Shown here: piece after piece, positions 1 through 5,361 of the stretch | How positions within the stretch are numbered: the first letter of the stretch is position 1 | Layout: each line of letters opens with the position of its first letter | NCBI GenBank assembly: GCA_964565335.1 | Contig: CAZMEN010000080.1 | Location: 1-10,989, forward strand | Length of the DNA stretch: 10,989 nucleotides | Origin: Litorimonas sp964565335 | Lineage (GTDB): Bacteria; Pseudomonadota; Alphaproteobacteria; Caulobacterales; Maricaulaceae | Direction of reading: 5' to 3' | Program-made: the position numbers and the translations under genes | Notes under the pieces: model-generated | The model's database searches: none | What the model was told of the DNA's origin: nothing | The model's input: only the letters and a program-made list of their open reading frames with translations

Positions 1-1
1 G

Positions 2-433
2 CCGTCGCTCGATTATCAAGACTTAATCGAACTTACGACATTACTGACTCGCGATATGCGTGAGGTCGAAAAGATGTTCCGCATGGCTGTCTTCAATGTG
101 CTGGCGCATAACCGAGATGATCACTCCAAGAATTTCTCATTCCTGATGGATGAACGCGGAGACTGGCGGCTATCGCCTGCCTATGACCTAACATTTTCGT
201 CCGGCCCTGGCGGAGAGCAGAGCACTATGGTCATGGGAGAAGGCAAAGCGCCTAGCATTCAGCATTTGCGTGCCTTGGGTAACGAGGCAAACATAAACTT
301 GACCATTGTTGATAAAATCATCGCACAAGCGCAGGCGGCATTATCTAACTGGGAAAATCTTGCCGAGGAATTCGGTGTTCAGACAAACAATATTCGTTTG
401 ATACGGAAAAACATATCCCAAACCAGCGTCTAA
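2..433 (+). CDS. hipA: HipA-family serine/threonine kinase toxin, C-terminal part (5' end outside window)
   Basis: Seen: the reading frame is open from base 2, upstream of the first ATG at 56, so the gene enters from the left and 143 residues remain. Counting from base 2, the segment NRDDHSKN (37-44) followed by SPAYDLTF (58-65) is the HipA catalytic and metal-binding core. D39, N44 and D62 have exactly the spacing of D309, N314 and D332 of E. coli HipA, so the kinase active site is intact. Known: HipA toxins phosphorylate aminoacyl-tRNA synthetases (GltX in E. coli), which arrests translation and promotes persistence; a HipB helix-turn-helix partner neutralises them. Context: an XRE-type regulator follows 83 bp downstream, the reverse of the usual hipB-hipA order, and the gene lies inside a putative integrated element. 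Whether a second hipB precedes it cannot be seen. Family assignment is firm; target and toxicity are unknown. Confidence 0.9.
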   Translation, partial: PSLDYQDLIELTTLLTRDMREVEKMFRMAVFNVLAHNRDDHSKNFSFLMDERGDWRLSPAYDLTFSSGPGGEQSTMVMGEGKAPSIQHLRALGNEANINLTIVDKIIAQAQAALSNWENLAEEFGVQTNNIRLIRKNISQTSV

Positions 434-470
434 AAGTGCAGGTCGTCGAATATCAGTTTAGTAGGGAAAA

Positions 471-511
471 CGATAAACGCCAAATATGGCAGGTATAATC
501 GCTTTAGGTGA
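471..511 (+). promoter_or_regulatory. Possible promoter, dyad and ribosome binding site before the HTH gene
   Basis: A perfect TATAAT lies at 494-499, but no convincing -35 box is found 16-18 bp upstream. A short dyad GCCA/TGGC (479-482 and 487-490) sits just before it and could be an operator for the HTH protein itself. AGGTGA at 506-511 is a good Shine-Dalgarno sequence ending 5 nt before the ATG at 517, which favours that ATG over the in-frame GTG at 508. The -10 call is weak because transcription would then start almost at the ribosome site. Confidence 0.35.
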
Positions 512-516
512 CTAAT

Positions 517-903
517 ATGGCAACTGCGCTGAAATCGCTCAATGCTCAACGTGCCCTTCGGCAACTTGGAACTAATGTAAAGCAGGCTCGATTAAAACGA
601 CGCATGGCTCTGCAAGACCTCGCCGATAGAGCTAGCGTCTCCAAACGCACCATTGCACGTTTAGAAAATGGTGAAAGCGGAGTGAGTGTAGGGGCTCTGG
701 CCATGATATGCCTTGTGCTTGGCGAGCTTGAACGGATCGAATTATTCTTAGACCCAAGTTCTGATGATACCGGGCTCGTTCTTGACTCTCAAAATTTACC
801 AAAACGAATAGCTCGCTCGCGCAAGCCTGCCGTAAAATCAGAAAAACCATCGCCAAAAAGTAAAGGTAAGGAAATTGAGAACAGAGAAGGAATTGGGTTT
901 TGA
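517..903 (+). CDS. XRE/Cro-type helix-turn-helix regulator, candidate HipB-like antitoxin
   Basis: The 128-residue protein has an HTH_3 fold at about residues 20-75. KQARLKRRMALQDLADRASV and SKRTIARLENGE contain the recognition-helix pattern of Cro/CI and HipB proteins. The tail (95-128) is rich in Lys, Ser and Pro and probably disordered, as expected for a HipB-type segment or a DNA-contacting extension. The start was set at ATG 517 because AGGTGA lies 5 nt upstream; an in-frame GTG at 508 would overlap that site. Known: HipB proteins bind operators as dimers, repress the operon and cage HipA. Inferred: its position directly after hipA on the same strand suggests it is the cognate antitoxin or autoregulator, although gene order is inverted relative to the classical locus. 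It could equally be an unrelated regulator of the mobile element. Confidence 0.8.
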   Translation: MATALKSLNAQRALRQLGTNVKQARLKRRMALQDLADRASVSKRTIARLENGESGVSVGALAMICLVLGELERIELFLDPSSDDTGLVLDSQNLPKRIARSRKPAVKSEKPSPKSKGKEIENREGIGF

Positions 904-943
904 GACGGGGCTCCGTGGGCCTTATCAAACTTCAAAATAAATC

Positions 944-1243
944 ATGACGACTGATTATTCGAAACCAATCACAATTGAAGATATAGAGTATGGACTTGGA
1001 CTATTAGCTTGGCTGATAAAAGAACACGGCCCTGCCGCTCTGCCGTTATTTGACAGGTTAGAACGAGAACGTGAAATTATGCAGGCAAGAGAGAGAAGTA
1101 TCGACCATTGGGCTGTAAAATTCGACGAGAAGCTTGAAAAAGCACCAAAACGGCGGAGTAAGCCTACTATTAAAACGAATCATAAGCGCGTTCTGGAGCG
1201 TGAATATACAATAGCCGTAGAAAGAGCCCTAAAAGTGGGGTAG
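944..1243 (+). CDS. Hypothetical small charged protein of a putative integrated element
   Basis: I do not recognise a named family. The 99-residue protein has no signal peptide or membrane segment. Residues 10-50 look helical, including the run GLLAWLIKEHGPAALPLFDR followed by a Glu/Arg-rich helix; residues 66-85 are strongly basic (KAPKRRSKP and NHKRVL). The pattern 'LA-L--HGP---P---RLERE' reminds me of short proteins found beside integrases in alphaproteobacterial elements; that is recollection, not a search. No clear Shine-Dalgarno sequence precedes the ATG, which lies 40 nt after the HTH gene, so coupling to it is possible. The stop codon falls inside the first unit of a 12-nt tandem repeat. 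A basic C-terminal part near a putative attachment site would fit a DNA-binding accessory factor, but this is speculation. Confidence 0.55.
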   Translation: MTTDYSKPITIEDIEYGLGLLAWLIKEHGPAALPLFDRLEREREIMQARERSIDHWAVKFDEKLEKAPKRRSKPTIKTNHKRVLEREYTIAVERALKVG

Positions 1244-1272
1244 ATTTTGGGGTAGAAACTGGGGTCAATTTG
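1237..1272 (+). repeat. Three-copy 12-nt tandem repeat
   Basis: Three consecutive 12-nt units all begin GGGGT: GGGGTAGATTTT (1237-1248), GGGGTAGAAACT (1249-1260) and GGGGTCAATTTG (1261-1272). The first two share GGGGTAGA exactly; the third has drifted. The array begins within the last codons of the 99-residue protein and ends about 50 nt before the tRNA-like sequence. Direct repeats of this size next to an attachment core are typical of arm-type binding sites for tyrosine recombinases; that role is inferred from position only. Confidence 0.7.
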
Positions 1273-1324
1273 AAAATTGATAACGCATAAGTCATTGTTT
1301 TTATTGACTTTATGAGGTTATTTT

Positions 1325-1344
1325 GAGTCCCGTCACTCGCGCCA
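1325..1344 (+). other. Putative att site: tRNA 3'-end fragment (right boundary of integrated element)
   Basis: These 20 bases read as the 3' end of a tRNA gene: T-loop remainder GAGT, T-stem strand CCCGT, acceptor strand CACTCGC, discriminator G, then CCA. No matching 5' half (expected to begin GCGAGTG) occurs in the preceding 100 bases, so this is a fragment and not a gene. Known: tyrosine integrases commonly recombine in the T-arm and 3' end of tRNA genes, leaving an intact tRNA at one end and a 3' duplicate at the other. A terminator following 22 bp later fits the original tRNA transcription unit. A further dyad, AAGTCA/TGACTT (1289-1294 and 1305-1310), lies just inside. The tRNA identity cannot be decided; a G discriminator argues against Leu. 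Confidence 0.55.
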
Positions 1345-1365
1345 TTTCTTTTGGAAATGGAGACG

Positions 1366-1397
1366 AAAAAAGCCCGACCTTTTGGTCGGGCTTTTTT
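1366..1397 (+). terminator. Strong intrinsic terminator, probably bidirectional
   Basis: A perfect 14-bp inverted repeat (1366-1379 and 1384-1397) surrounds a TTTT loop. The GC-rich core is GCCCGACC/GGTCGGGC, flanked by six A on the left and six T on the right, so it can act in either direction. It follows the tRNA-like fragment and would have terminated the original tRNA transcript. It now insulates the accessory region from the core genes. Confidence 0.93.
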
Positions 1398-1541
1398 GTT
1401 TTTGAATGTAATCTGACTATGCAGGCAAAACCCGCCCCCTCTATTAATGCGGGATTACTGGTTGCCCTTAGGCAACAAGAATCATCGACATGGTAAGGCA
1501 AAATATTGACGAGCCTGACCTATACCTGTAGGTATTACGTT
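1398..1541 (+). promoter_or_regulatory. Leader of the small exported-protein gene, with three inverted repeats
   Basis: This non-coding stretch holds CCCGC/GCGGG (1431-1435 and 1449-1453), GTTGCC/GGCAAC with a CTTA loop (1461-1476) and, just before the gene, ATACCT-GT-AGGTAT (1522-1535). The last dyad overlaps the only Shine-Dalgarno-like bases (TAGG, 1529-1532) and could be an operator or a translational control element. TTGACG at 1506-1511 is a possible -35 box, but no good -10 box stands at normal spacing; GGTATT at 1531 would need a 19-bp spacer like that of MerR-type promoters. No known riboswitch is recognised. Confidence 0.35.
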
Positions 1542-1895
1542 ATGAAAAACCTTATTTTATCATCCTCCATTGTCATTGCCTCTTTCTCATTCGCTGGGGT
1601 CGCCCTCGCCTGTGACATGCACGGCGCTGGATATGGCAATTTCGGTTTCAGCAATGCGAATTGGAAACCTTATAATCCCAAGGTCTCCACAATTGACCCT
1701 GCCTTCGCGGATTCTGATATGATGGACGCAACATCTTATACGTCAGTGCCGCCCGAGAAAGCTAAACCAAGCTTTTCTAACGTCGCGAGCCTAGCCGCTT
1801 TGAAAGCGAAGACCCGTCTTACAAAGAAAAACAATGAAAAGGCGTCTAGCGATAAAGCCGACGTTAAGAAAACGGCGTCAAACGCGGATCGTTAA
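1542..1895 (+). CDS. Small exported protein with CDMHG N-terminus, possibly metal-related
   Basis: The 117-residue protein starts with Lys at position 3 and a hydrophobic stretch (4-23) ending ALA, so signal peptidase I would release a mature protein beginning CDMHGAG. The Cys at the mature terminus could suggest a lipoprotein, but the preceding residues (V-A-L-A) fit a lipobox poorly. Residues 25-55 are Gly/Asn/aromatic-rich; the tail (about 85-117) is strongly Lys-rich and low in complexity. ATG 1542 was chosen over an upstream in-frame TTG at 1506 because it puts the signal sequence at the N-terminus. Its 3' end overlaps the opposing permease gene by 18 nt. I recall similar short exported CDMHG proteins in marine proteobacteria but know no function. 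Cys, His and Met at the mature N-terminus and the neighbouring zinc-type operon make metal handling a reasonable guess. Confidence 0.65.
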   Translation: MKNLILSSSIVIASFSFAGVALACDMHGAGYGNFGFSNANWKPYNPKVSTIDPAFADSDMMDATSYTSVPPEKAKPSFSNVASLAALKAKTRLTKKNNEKASSDKADVKKTASNADR

Positions 1896-3149
1896 TCCAT
1901 CTGATAAAGACCGCTTCAACGCAATCATTGCTGGGACAAGACCCAATAGCGCCGCAGCCAGCGTCACAAACAGCACGACACCCCCGTCAAATGGCCCAGG
2001 CCACATCCGCAAGGCGCTTATATTATAGCTTGCCTCTAGGAAGGGGCCGCAAAGCCACATCAATCCGTATAAGAGCGTTAACCCCAGCAGGCTGCCAATA
2101 AAGGCCAAAAGCGCCGCTTCGGAAACAAGAAGCCCGACAATATGACGTCCGCGAGCGCCCATAGCGCGCAATATCGCCATTTCTCGTCGCCGTTCGTTCA
2201 AAGATGTCAGGATTGATGTCAATATGCCAATGAGGCCCACCGCAATGACAAAGGCGGAGACTAGCGCCAAGGCCCGTTCCACCACCGAGACAACATTCCA
2301 TAGCTGGCTGAGCGCCACGCCTGGAATGACGGCTTGCAAAGGCTCCGCCTTATAGGTGTTGAGATCACGTTGCAGGCTCAAACTACGGACGCGGGATGTC
2401 GCGCCGACTAACATGGCCGTAACGCTCTCAGGCGTCAGGGTTTGCTCCCGTAATTTATCAGGCGTACTCAAACGACTCAAAGGCGTTGGCATGCCATTTT
2501 GCCACCCCATGTGAATGGCTTCGATGGCCCCAAGGCTAACGAAGACAGACCGATCAACTGGCGTTCCTGTGGGTTTTAAAACCCCCGTGACGGTAAACGG
2601 CAAGTCATCGTGATTGACGAAACTCGTCCCGCCCAAGCCATGCGCCAATGTCAATTTGGAGTTTAAGGCATAATTCAACTCTCTGGCCACTTGCGCCCCC
2701 AAAACGACATCAAACAGATCATCAAAAGACTCCCCGCTCTGAAAAGAGAGCGATTGAGACTCGCCATACTTATAATGCTTGAAATAATCTGGCGTGGTGC
2801 CGACAACACGGAACCCACGGTGAGAATCACCCAAGCTTATCGGGACTATCCAAGCCACGTCCCCGCGCGCTTTAATCTCCTCATAGGTTTCCCACGTCAC
2901 ATTATTGGTCGGATCACCAATTTGAAAAACAGAATAGAGGATAAGATTGATAGGGCTGGACCGCGCGCCGACAATGACGTCTGTATCACTAATTGTGCGC
3001 TCAAAACTGGCTCTGGCGCCCTGCCGTAAATTTTCAACAGCGACAAATAATAACACAGCCGCCGCAATTGAAATCACGGTGAGAATCGCTGTAATTTTGC
3101 GAGCCCACAAACTTCTGAGGGCCAGGGGTAAAATCGCCATCTTCCTCAT
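1878..3149 (-). CDS. ABC transporter permease, FtsX/MacB-like (Zrg-type)
   Basis: At 423 residues, this has the layout of MacB/LolC-type permeases. TM1 lies at about 18-38, a large periplasmic domain at 40-285 includes the MacB-like core, and TM2-TM4 lie at about 293-316, 337-366 and 388-412. The cytoplasmic stretch LNERRREMAILRAMGARGRH (317-336) after TM2 is the typical FtsX-family coupling loop that contacts the ATPase. Known: such permeases are mechanotransmitters and often do not carry substrate through the membrane themselves. The ATG overlaps the ATPase stop codon (ATGA, 3149-3146), so translation is coupled. Inferred: it forms the membrane part of a complex with the ATPase and the two lipoproteins upstream. 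A LolCE- or macrolide-type role is less likely given the DUF2796 and DUF3299 neighbours. Its 3' end overlaps the convergent small gene and no terminator is visible there. Confidence 0.88.
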   Translation of the reverse strand: MRKMAILPLALRSLWARKITAILTVISIAAAVLLFVAVENLRQGARASFERTISDTDVIVGARSSPINLILYSVFQIGDPTNNVTWETYEEIKARGDVAWIVPISLGDSHRGFRVVGTTPDYFKHYKYGESQSLSFQSGESFDDLFDVVLGAQVARELNYALNSKLTLAHGLGGTSFVNHDDLPFTVTGVLKPTGTPVDRSVFVSLGAIEAIHMGWQNGMPTPLSRLSTPDKLREQTLTPESVTAMLVGATSRVRSLSLQRDLNTYKAEPLQAVIPGVALSQLWNVVSVVERALALVSAFVIAVGLIGILTSILTSLNERRREMAILRAMGARGRHIVGLLVSEAALLAFIGSLLGLTLLYGLMWLCGPFLEASYNISALRMWPGPFDGGVVLFVTLAAALLGLVPAMIALKRSLSDGLTIRV

Positions 3150-3847
3150 GCGATGACTTTCTGATTAAGCTCTGAAAGAGAGACAGACCGGTCAAAATGC
3201 GGCGCAAGAGTCTGGTCATGGCTCACAAACAAAAGCGCGCTCCCAAATTGTTCGCGGCTCTGGTTCAAGAGTTCAATGAAACGATCGCGATTATCGTGAT
3301 CAAGCGCAGATGTTGGCTCGTCCGCGATAATGATATCAGGGCCACCAATCAGGGCGCGCGCAACGGCGACGCGTTGTTGCTGCCCCACGCTTAGCTCTCC
3401 TACGGGACGTTTAAGTTCCTTATCCGTCAACCCCAGACCGCGTATCAATGCTTCTGCCGCCTCCGATATAGAGCCATTTGCCTCTATGGCTCGCTGATGC
3501 CGGCGCGCAGAAAACCGGCAAGGCAGAATGCAGTTTTGGACAACGCCGATATAGGGGAGCAAATTAAACTGTTGAAAGATGATGCCCAAATGATCCGCTC
3601 GGACTTGGTCTCTCTTTGCAGAAGACAATGCGGTCAATTCAGACCCGCAAATACTCAGCTCCCCGGATTGCGGAGAGAGCACCCCGCCTATCAAACCAAG
3701 AAGCGTACTTTTCCCTGACCCGCTCGGCCCTCTTAAGAAAATACTTTCTCCGGCTTTGATACTGAAATGCTCAATATTAATCAGCGTTTCGTCAGGGTCA
3801 TATCCGAAGCGTAAATGACTGAGATTTAGGACGGAATCGCTCTGCAT
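3146..3847 (-). CDS. ABC transporter ATPase, LolD/MacB subfamily (Zrg-type)
   Basis: The 233-residue nucleotide-binding protein has all expected motifs intact: Walker A GPSGSGKST (40-48), Q-loop FQQFNLLP (91-98), signature LSVGQQQRVAVARAL (152-166), Walker B DIIIADEP (171-178) with catalytic E177, and H-loop H210. Length and motif wording place it in the MacB/LolD/FtsE group that powers FtsX-like permeases. ATG 3847 lies 4 nt after the DUF3299 stop; no clear Shine-Dalgarno sequence is visible, so translation probably depends on the upstream gene. It couples ATP hydrolysis in the cytoplasm to movement of the permease encoded next. The substrate cannot be read from the ATPase; the zinc link comes only from the DUF2796 gene in the operon. 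Confidence 0.93.
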   Translation of the reverse strand: MQSDSVLNLSHLRFGYDPDETLINIEHFSIKAGESIFLRGPSGSGKSTLLGLIGGVLSPQSGELSICGSELTALSSAKRDQVRADHLGIIFQQFNLLPYIGVVQNCILPCRFSARRHQRAIEANGSISEAAEALIRGLGLTDKELKRPVGELSVGQQQRVAVARALIGGPDIIIADEPTSALDHDNRDRFIELLNQSREQFGSALLFVSHDQTLAPHFDRSVSLSELNQKVIA

Positions 3848-3851
3848 GGCG

Positions 3852-4505
3852 CTAGTATTTATAGGGTTCGAGCTTAGCCAATGTCAGCTCATAAGCGCTA
3901 TTGCCTAAATCAGATCCAAATTTACCGGTTTTCATCGTCCCTTCGACCCAGACGGGCTCGTAGATATCAGCAATTTTTGTCGCCTCAGCCGATTTTACGA
4001 AAACAATCTGATTGGGCGGCGGAGGCGGTGTATGGAGGCAGGCCCCAAAATAAGGCACCAAAAGAAACTCATCATATTCCGACGACGCATTGAAATCCAA
4101 AGGCACAACATAACCGGGTATACGCACTGTCGCGCCGTCTAAATCTTCGACAACATTATAGGTGCCGATTTGCTCCATCGTATCTTGTTCGCTGCCTTCG
4201 CCAATCAGACTCATTATATCTCCTTGCGCTTTCGCAGCTTGGGACAATGTGAGTTGTTCGCGATATTTCCTTTCCTCTTCTTCGTAGAATTCCGTGTAAA
4301 GCTCTGCGAGGCGTTGATCTTCCCCCTCCGGCATCAGATCTTCCCATCGAATGGTTTCGACAGCTGAGTTTTCTGAGCTAACTACTTTGGTGCTTGTCGC
4401 TGACGAATTCGCCTCTGATGACGCATCACTCTCCGCCGAAGGCTGGCAAGCCCCGAGGTAAAGAGCGGCCAATACGCAAGTGAGAGTAGATTTTAGAAGT
4501 GTCAC
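3852..4505 (-). CDS. DUF3299 lipoprotein
   Basis: I place the start at GTG 4505, giving 217 residues. It makes the classic 4-nt overlap (GTGA) with the stop of the upstream gene and puts a lipoprotein signal at the N-terminus, with lipobox LGAC and lipidated Cys20. The open frame extends back to a TTG at 4526, which is less likely. Residue 21 is Gln, so Lol export to the outer membrane is expected. After a Ser/Ala-rich linker (21-50) come IRWEDLMP (52-59), a charged helical stretch (61-95) and the DUF3299 core. That core includes IPGYVVPLDF (129-138), EFLLVPYFGACLHTPPPPPN (146-165) and a C-terminal strand region. The GACLH..PPPPNQ block is the family hallmark. Function is not established. DUF3299 genes recur next to FtsX-type ABC genes and DUF2796, so a role in the same envelope complex is inferred. 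Confidence 0.85.
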   Translation of the reverse strand: MTLLKSTLTCVLAALYLGACQPSAESDASSEANSSATSTKVVSSENSAVETIRWEDLMPEGEDQRLAELYTEFYEEEERKYREQLTLSQAAKAQGDIMSLIGEGSEQDTMEQIGTYNVVEDLDGATVRIPGYVVPLDFNASSEYDEFLLVPYFGACLHTPPPPPNQIVFVKSAEATKIADIYEPVWVEGTMKTGKFGSDLGNSAYELTLAKLEPYKY

Positions 4506-5257
4506 TGAGATACATCCATTTTCCAAGAATTACGTGTCAACGTTTCTTGTTTCTGTATTGAGGGGCCGAGATAGGTGACATCTATCTCCGATAAATTTTC
4601 GAAGAATTCAAATAAATTAACACTCACATTGGAAAGGGCTGATGGGTTTTCACACAGATATTCATAACGCAGGACAATATCCTTGTGACGGCTTTCATTG
4701 GAATGATTACCTGCTTCAGGCTCACCCTCCTCTCCCTGGTGGTCATCACCGGAATGATGGTCATGATCAGAATGGCTGTCCTTTTTAGCGCTCACATCGA
4801 ACAAAGCTACTGTCTGATTGGTCGACGCCGCTTTGCAATCCGCATCGCTATCAAACCCAAACAGAACCGCCGCTTTTGCGAGCTGCGACTCTGCCTGACT
4901 TACACGCGTTTTCTGAGCTGGCGTTTCGGCCGCATGTTCAAAACCCAAAATATTGTAGAGAGGCGACTCTAATTCGACCGTTACTCTTCCCTTTTCCAAA
5001 ACTACGGCGAGTTCAGCATTTCCGTGCGTATGGGCCTCTGCTGATCGAGAAATTTGTGCCGTGCTTACAACCGGGTCTTCACGGGGAGCAAGAACAGTCT
5101 TTTTATTCTGGTTTTCAGCAGGGCGTTCGACCTTCAGTGCAGCCGATTTCTCTTCTGAAGGCTCACTCCCCGATACAGAGGCAGGGGTGTCGGAACAGGC
5201 CGAAACCAAGCCCAGCATCAACACAGGCATAACTTTGAATAAACAGGACGTTTTCAC
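4502..5257 (-). CDS. DUF2796 (ZrgA-like) zinc-binding lipoprotein with His-rich loop
   Basis: First gene of the four-gene operon, 251 residues. The start is GTG 5257, preceded by AGAGG at good spacing. The signal MPVLMLGLVSAC gives lipidated Cys21; residue 22 is Ser, so outer-membrane sorting is expected. The DUF2796 hallmark AHTHGNAEL (75-83) is followed by the ESPLYNILGFEHAAETP stretch (97-113). The C-terminal part (197-245) has the usual RYEYLCENP and Leu/Phe-rich pattern. Between them lies an insert (about 159-193) rich in His, Asp and Glu, with runs such as SHSDHDHHSGDDHQGEEGE, typical of metal-capture loops. Known: ZrgA of Vibrio cholerae belongs to this family and is part of a zinc-repressed uptake system. 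Inferred: it captures periplasmic zinc, possibly other divalent metals, for the ABC complex. The family call is firm; metal identity is inferred. Confidence 0.88.
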   Translation of the reverse strand: MKTSCLFKVMPVLMLGLVSACSDTPASVSGSEPSEEKSAALKVERPAENQNKKTVLAPREDPVVSTAQISRSAEAHTHGNAELAVVLEKGRVTVELESPLYNILGFEHAAETPAQKTRVSQAESQLAKAAVLFGFDSDADCKAASTNQTVALFDVSAKKDSHSDHDHHSGDDHQGEEGEPEAGNHSNESRHKDIVLRYEYLCENPSALSNVSVNLFEFFENLSEIDVTYLGPSIQKQETLTRNSWKMDVSQ

Positions 5258-5280
5258 ATTAGGCCTCTGAACAAGCGACT

Positions 5281-5317
5281 ATGTTATTAAGTTACGATTG
5301 ATGCGCCGCGTTGACAA
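5281..5317 (-). promoter_or_regulatory. Candidate promoter and weak Zur-like half-site before the DUF2796 operon
   Basis: Read on the - strand, TTGTCA (5317-5312) is followed after 17 bp by TAACTT (5294-5289). The -35 box is good and the -10 box poor; together they lie 30-60 nt before the GTG start. ATGTTAT at 5281-5287 (+ strand) equals one half of the Zur palindrome known from enterobacteria and overlaps the -10 region, but the other half matches poorly. Zinc-responsive repression is plausible from the gene content and only weakly supported by the bases. Confidence 0.3.
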
Positions 5318-5358
5318 GATTTTCTTGTCTATAGGCTTCTTAGCTAAATCTTATAGAC
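5313..5358 (-). repeat. Overlapping inverted repeats in the tesB/DUF2796 intergenic region
   Basis: GACAAG/CTTGTC (5313-5318 and 5324-5329, 5-nt spacer) and GTCTATA/TATAGAC (5327-5333 and 5352-5358, 18-nt spacer) are both perfect and share bases 5327-5329. A third palindrome, TTAGCTAA (5340-5347), sits in the larger loop. In RNA from the - strand the two stems would compete for the shared bases. The first repeat also covers the proposed -35 box, so a protein operator is the other reading. No U-tract follows, so a plain tesB terminator is unlikely. Confidence 0.6.
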
Positions 5359-5361
5359 ACG

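Noticed and set aside
632..928. 98-codon open frame on the - strand opposite the HTH gene
   Set aside because: It is antisense to a well-supported HTH protein with its own ribosome site, and the product has no recognisable features.
1237..1272. CRISPR array
   Set aside because: The repeat is contiguous, only 12 nt long and has no spacers; no cas genes are present.
1325..1344. A complete tRNA gene ending at 1344
   Set aside because: The bases before it contain no D-arm, anticodon arm or matching 5' acceptor strand; only the 3' end is present.
1398..1541. A known riboswitch in the leader of the exported-protein gene
   Set aside because: The simple hairpins do not match the conserved core of any riboswitch class I can recall.
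5281..5297. A definite Zur box before the DUF2796 operon
   Set aside because: Only one half (ATGTTAT) fits well and the second half matches at few positions, so it is kept only as a weak candidate within the promoter entry.
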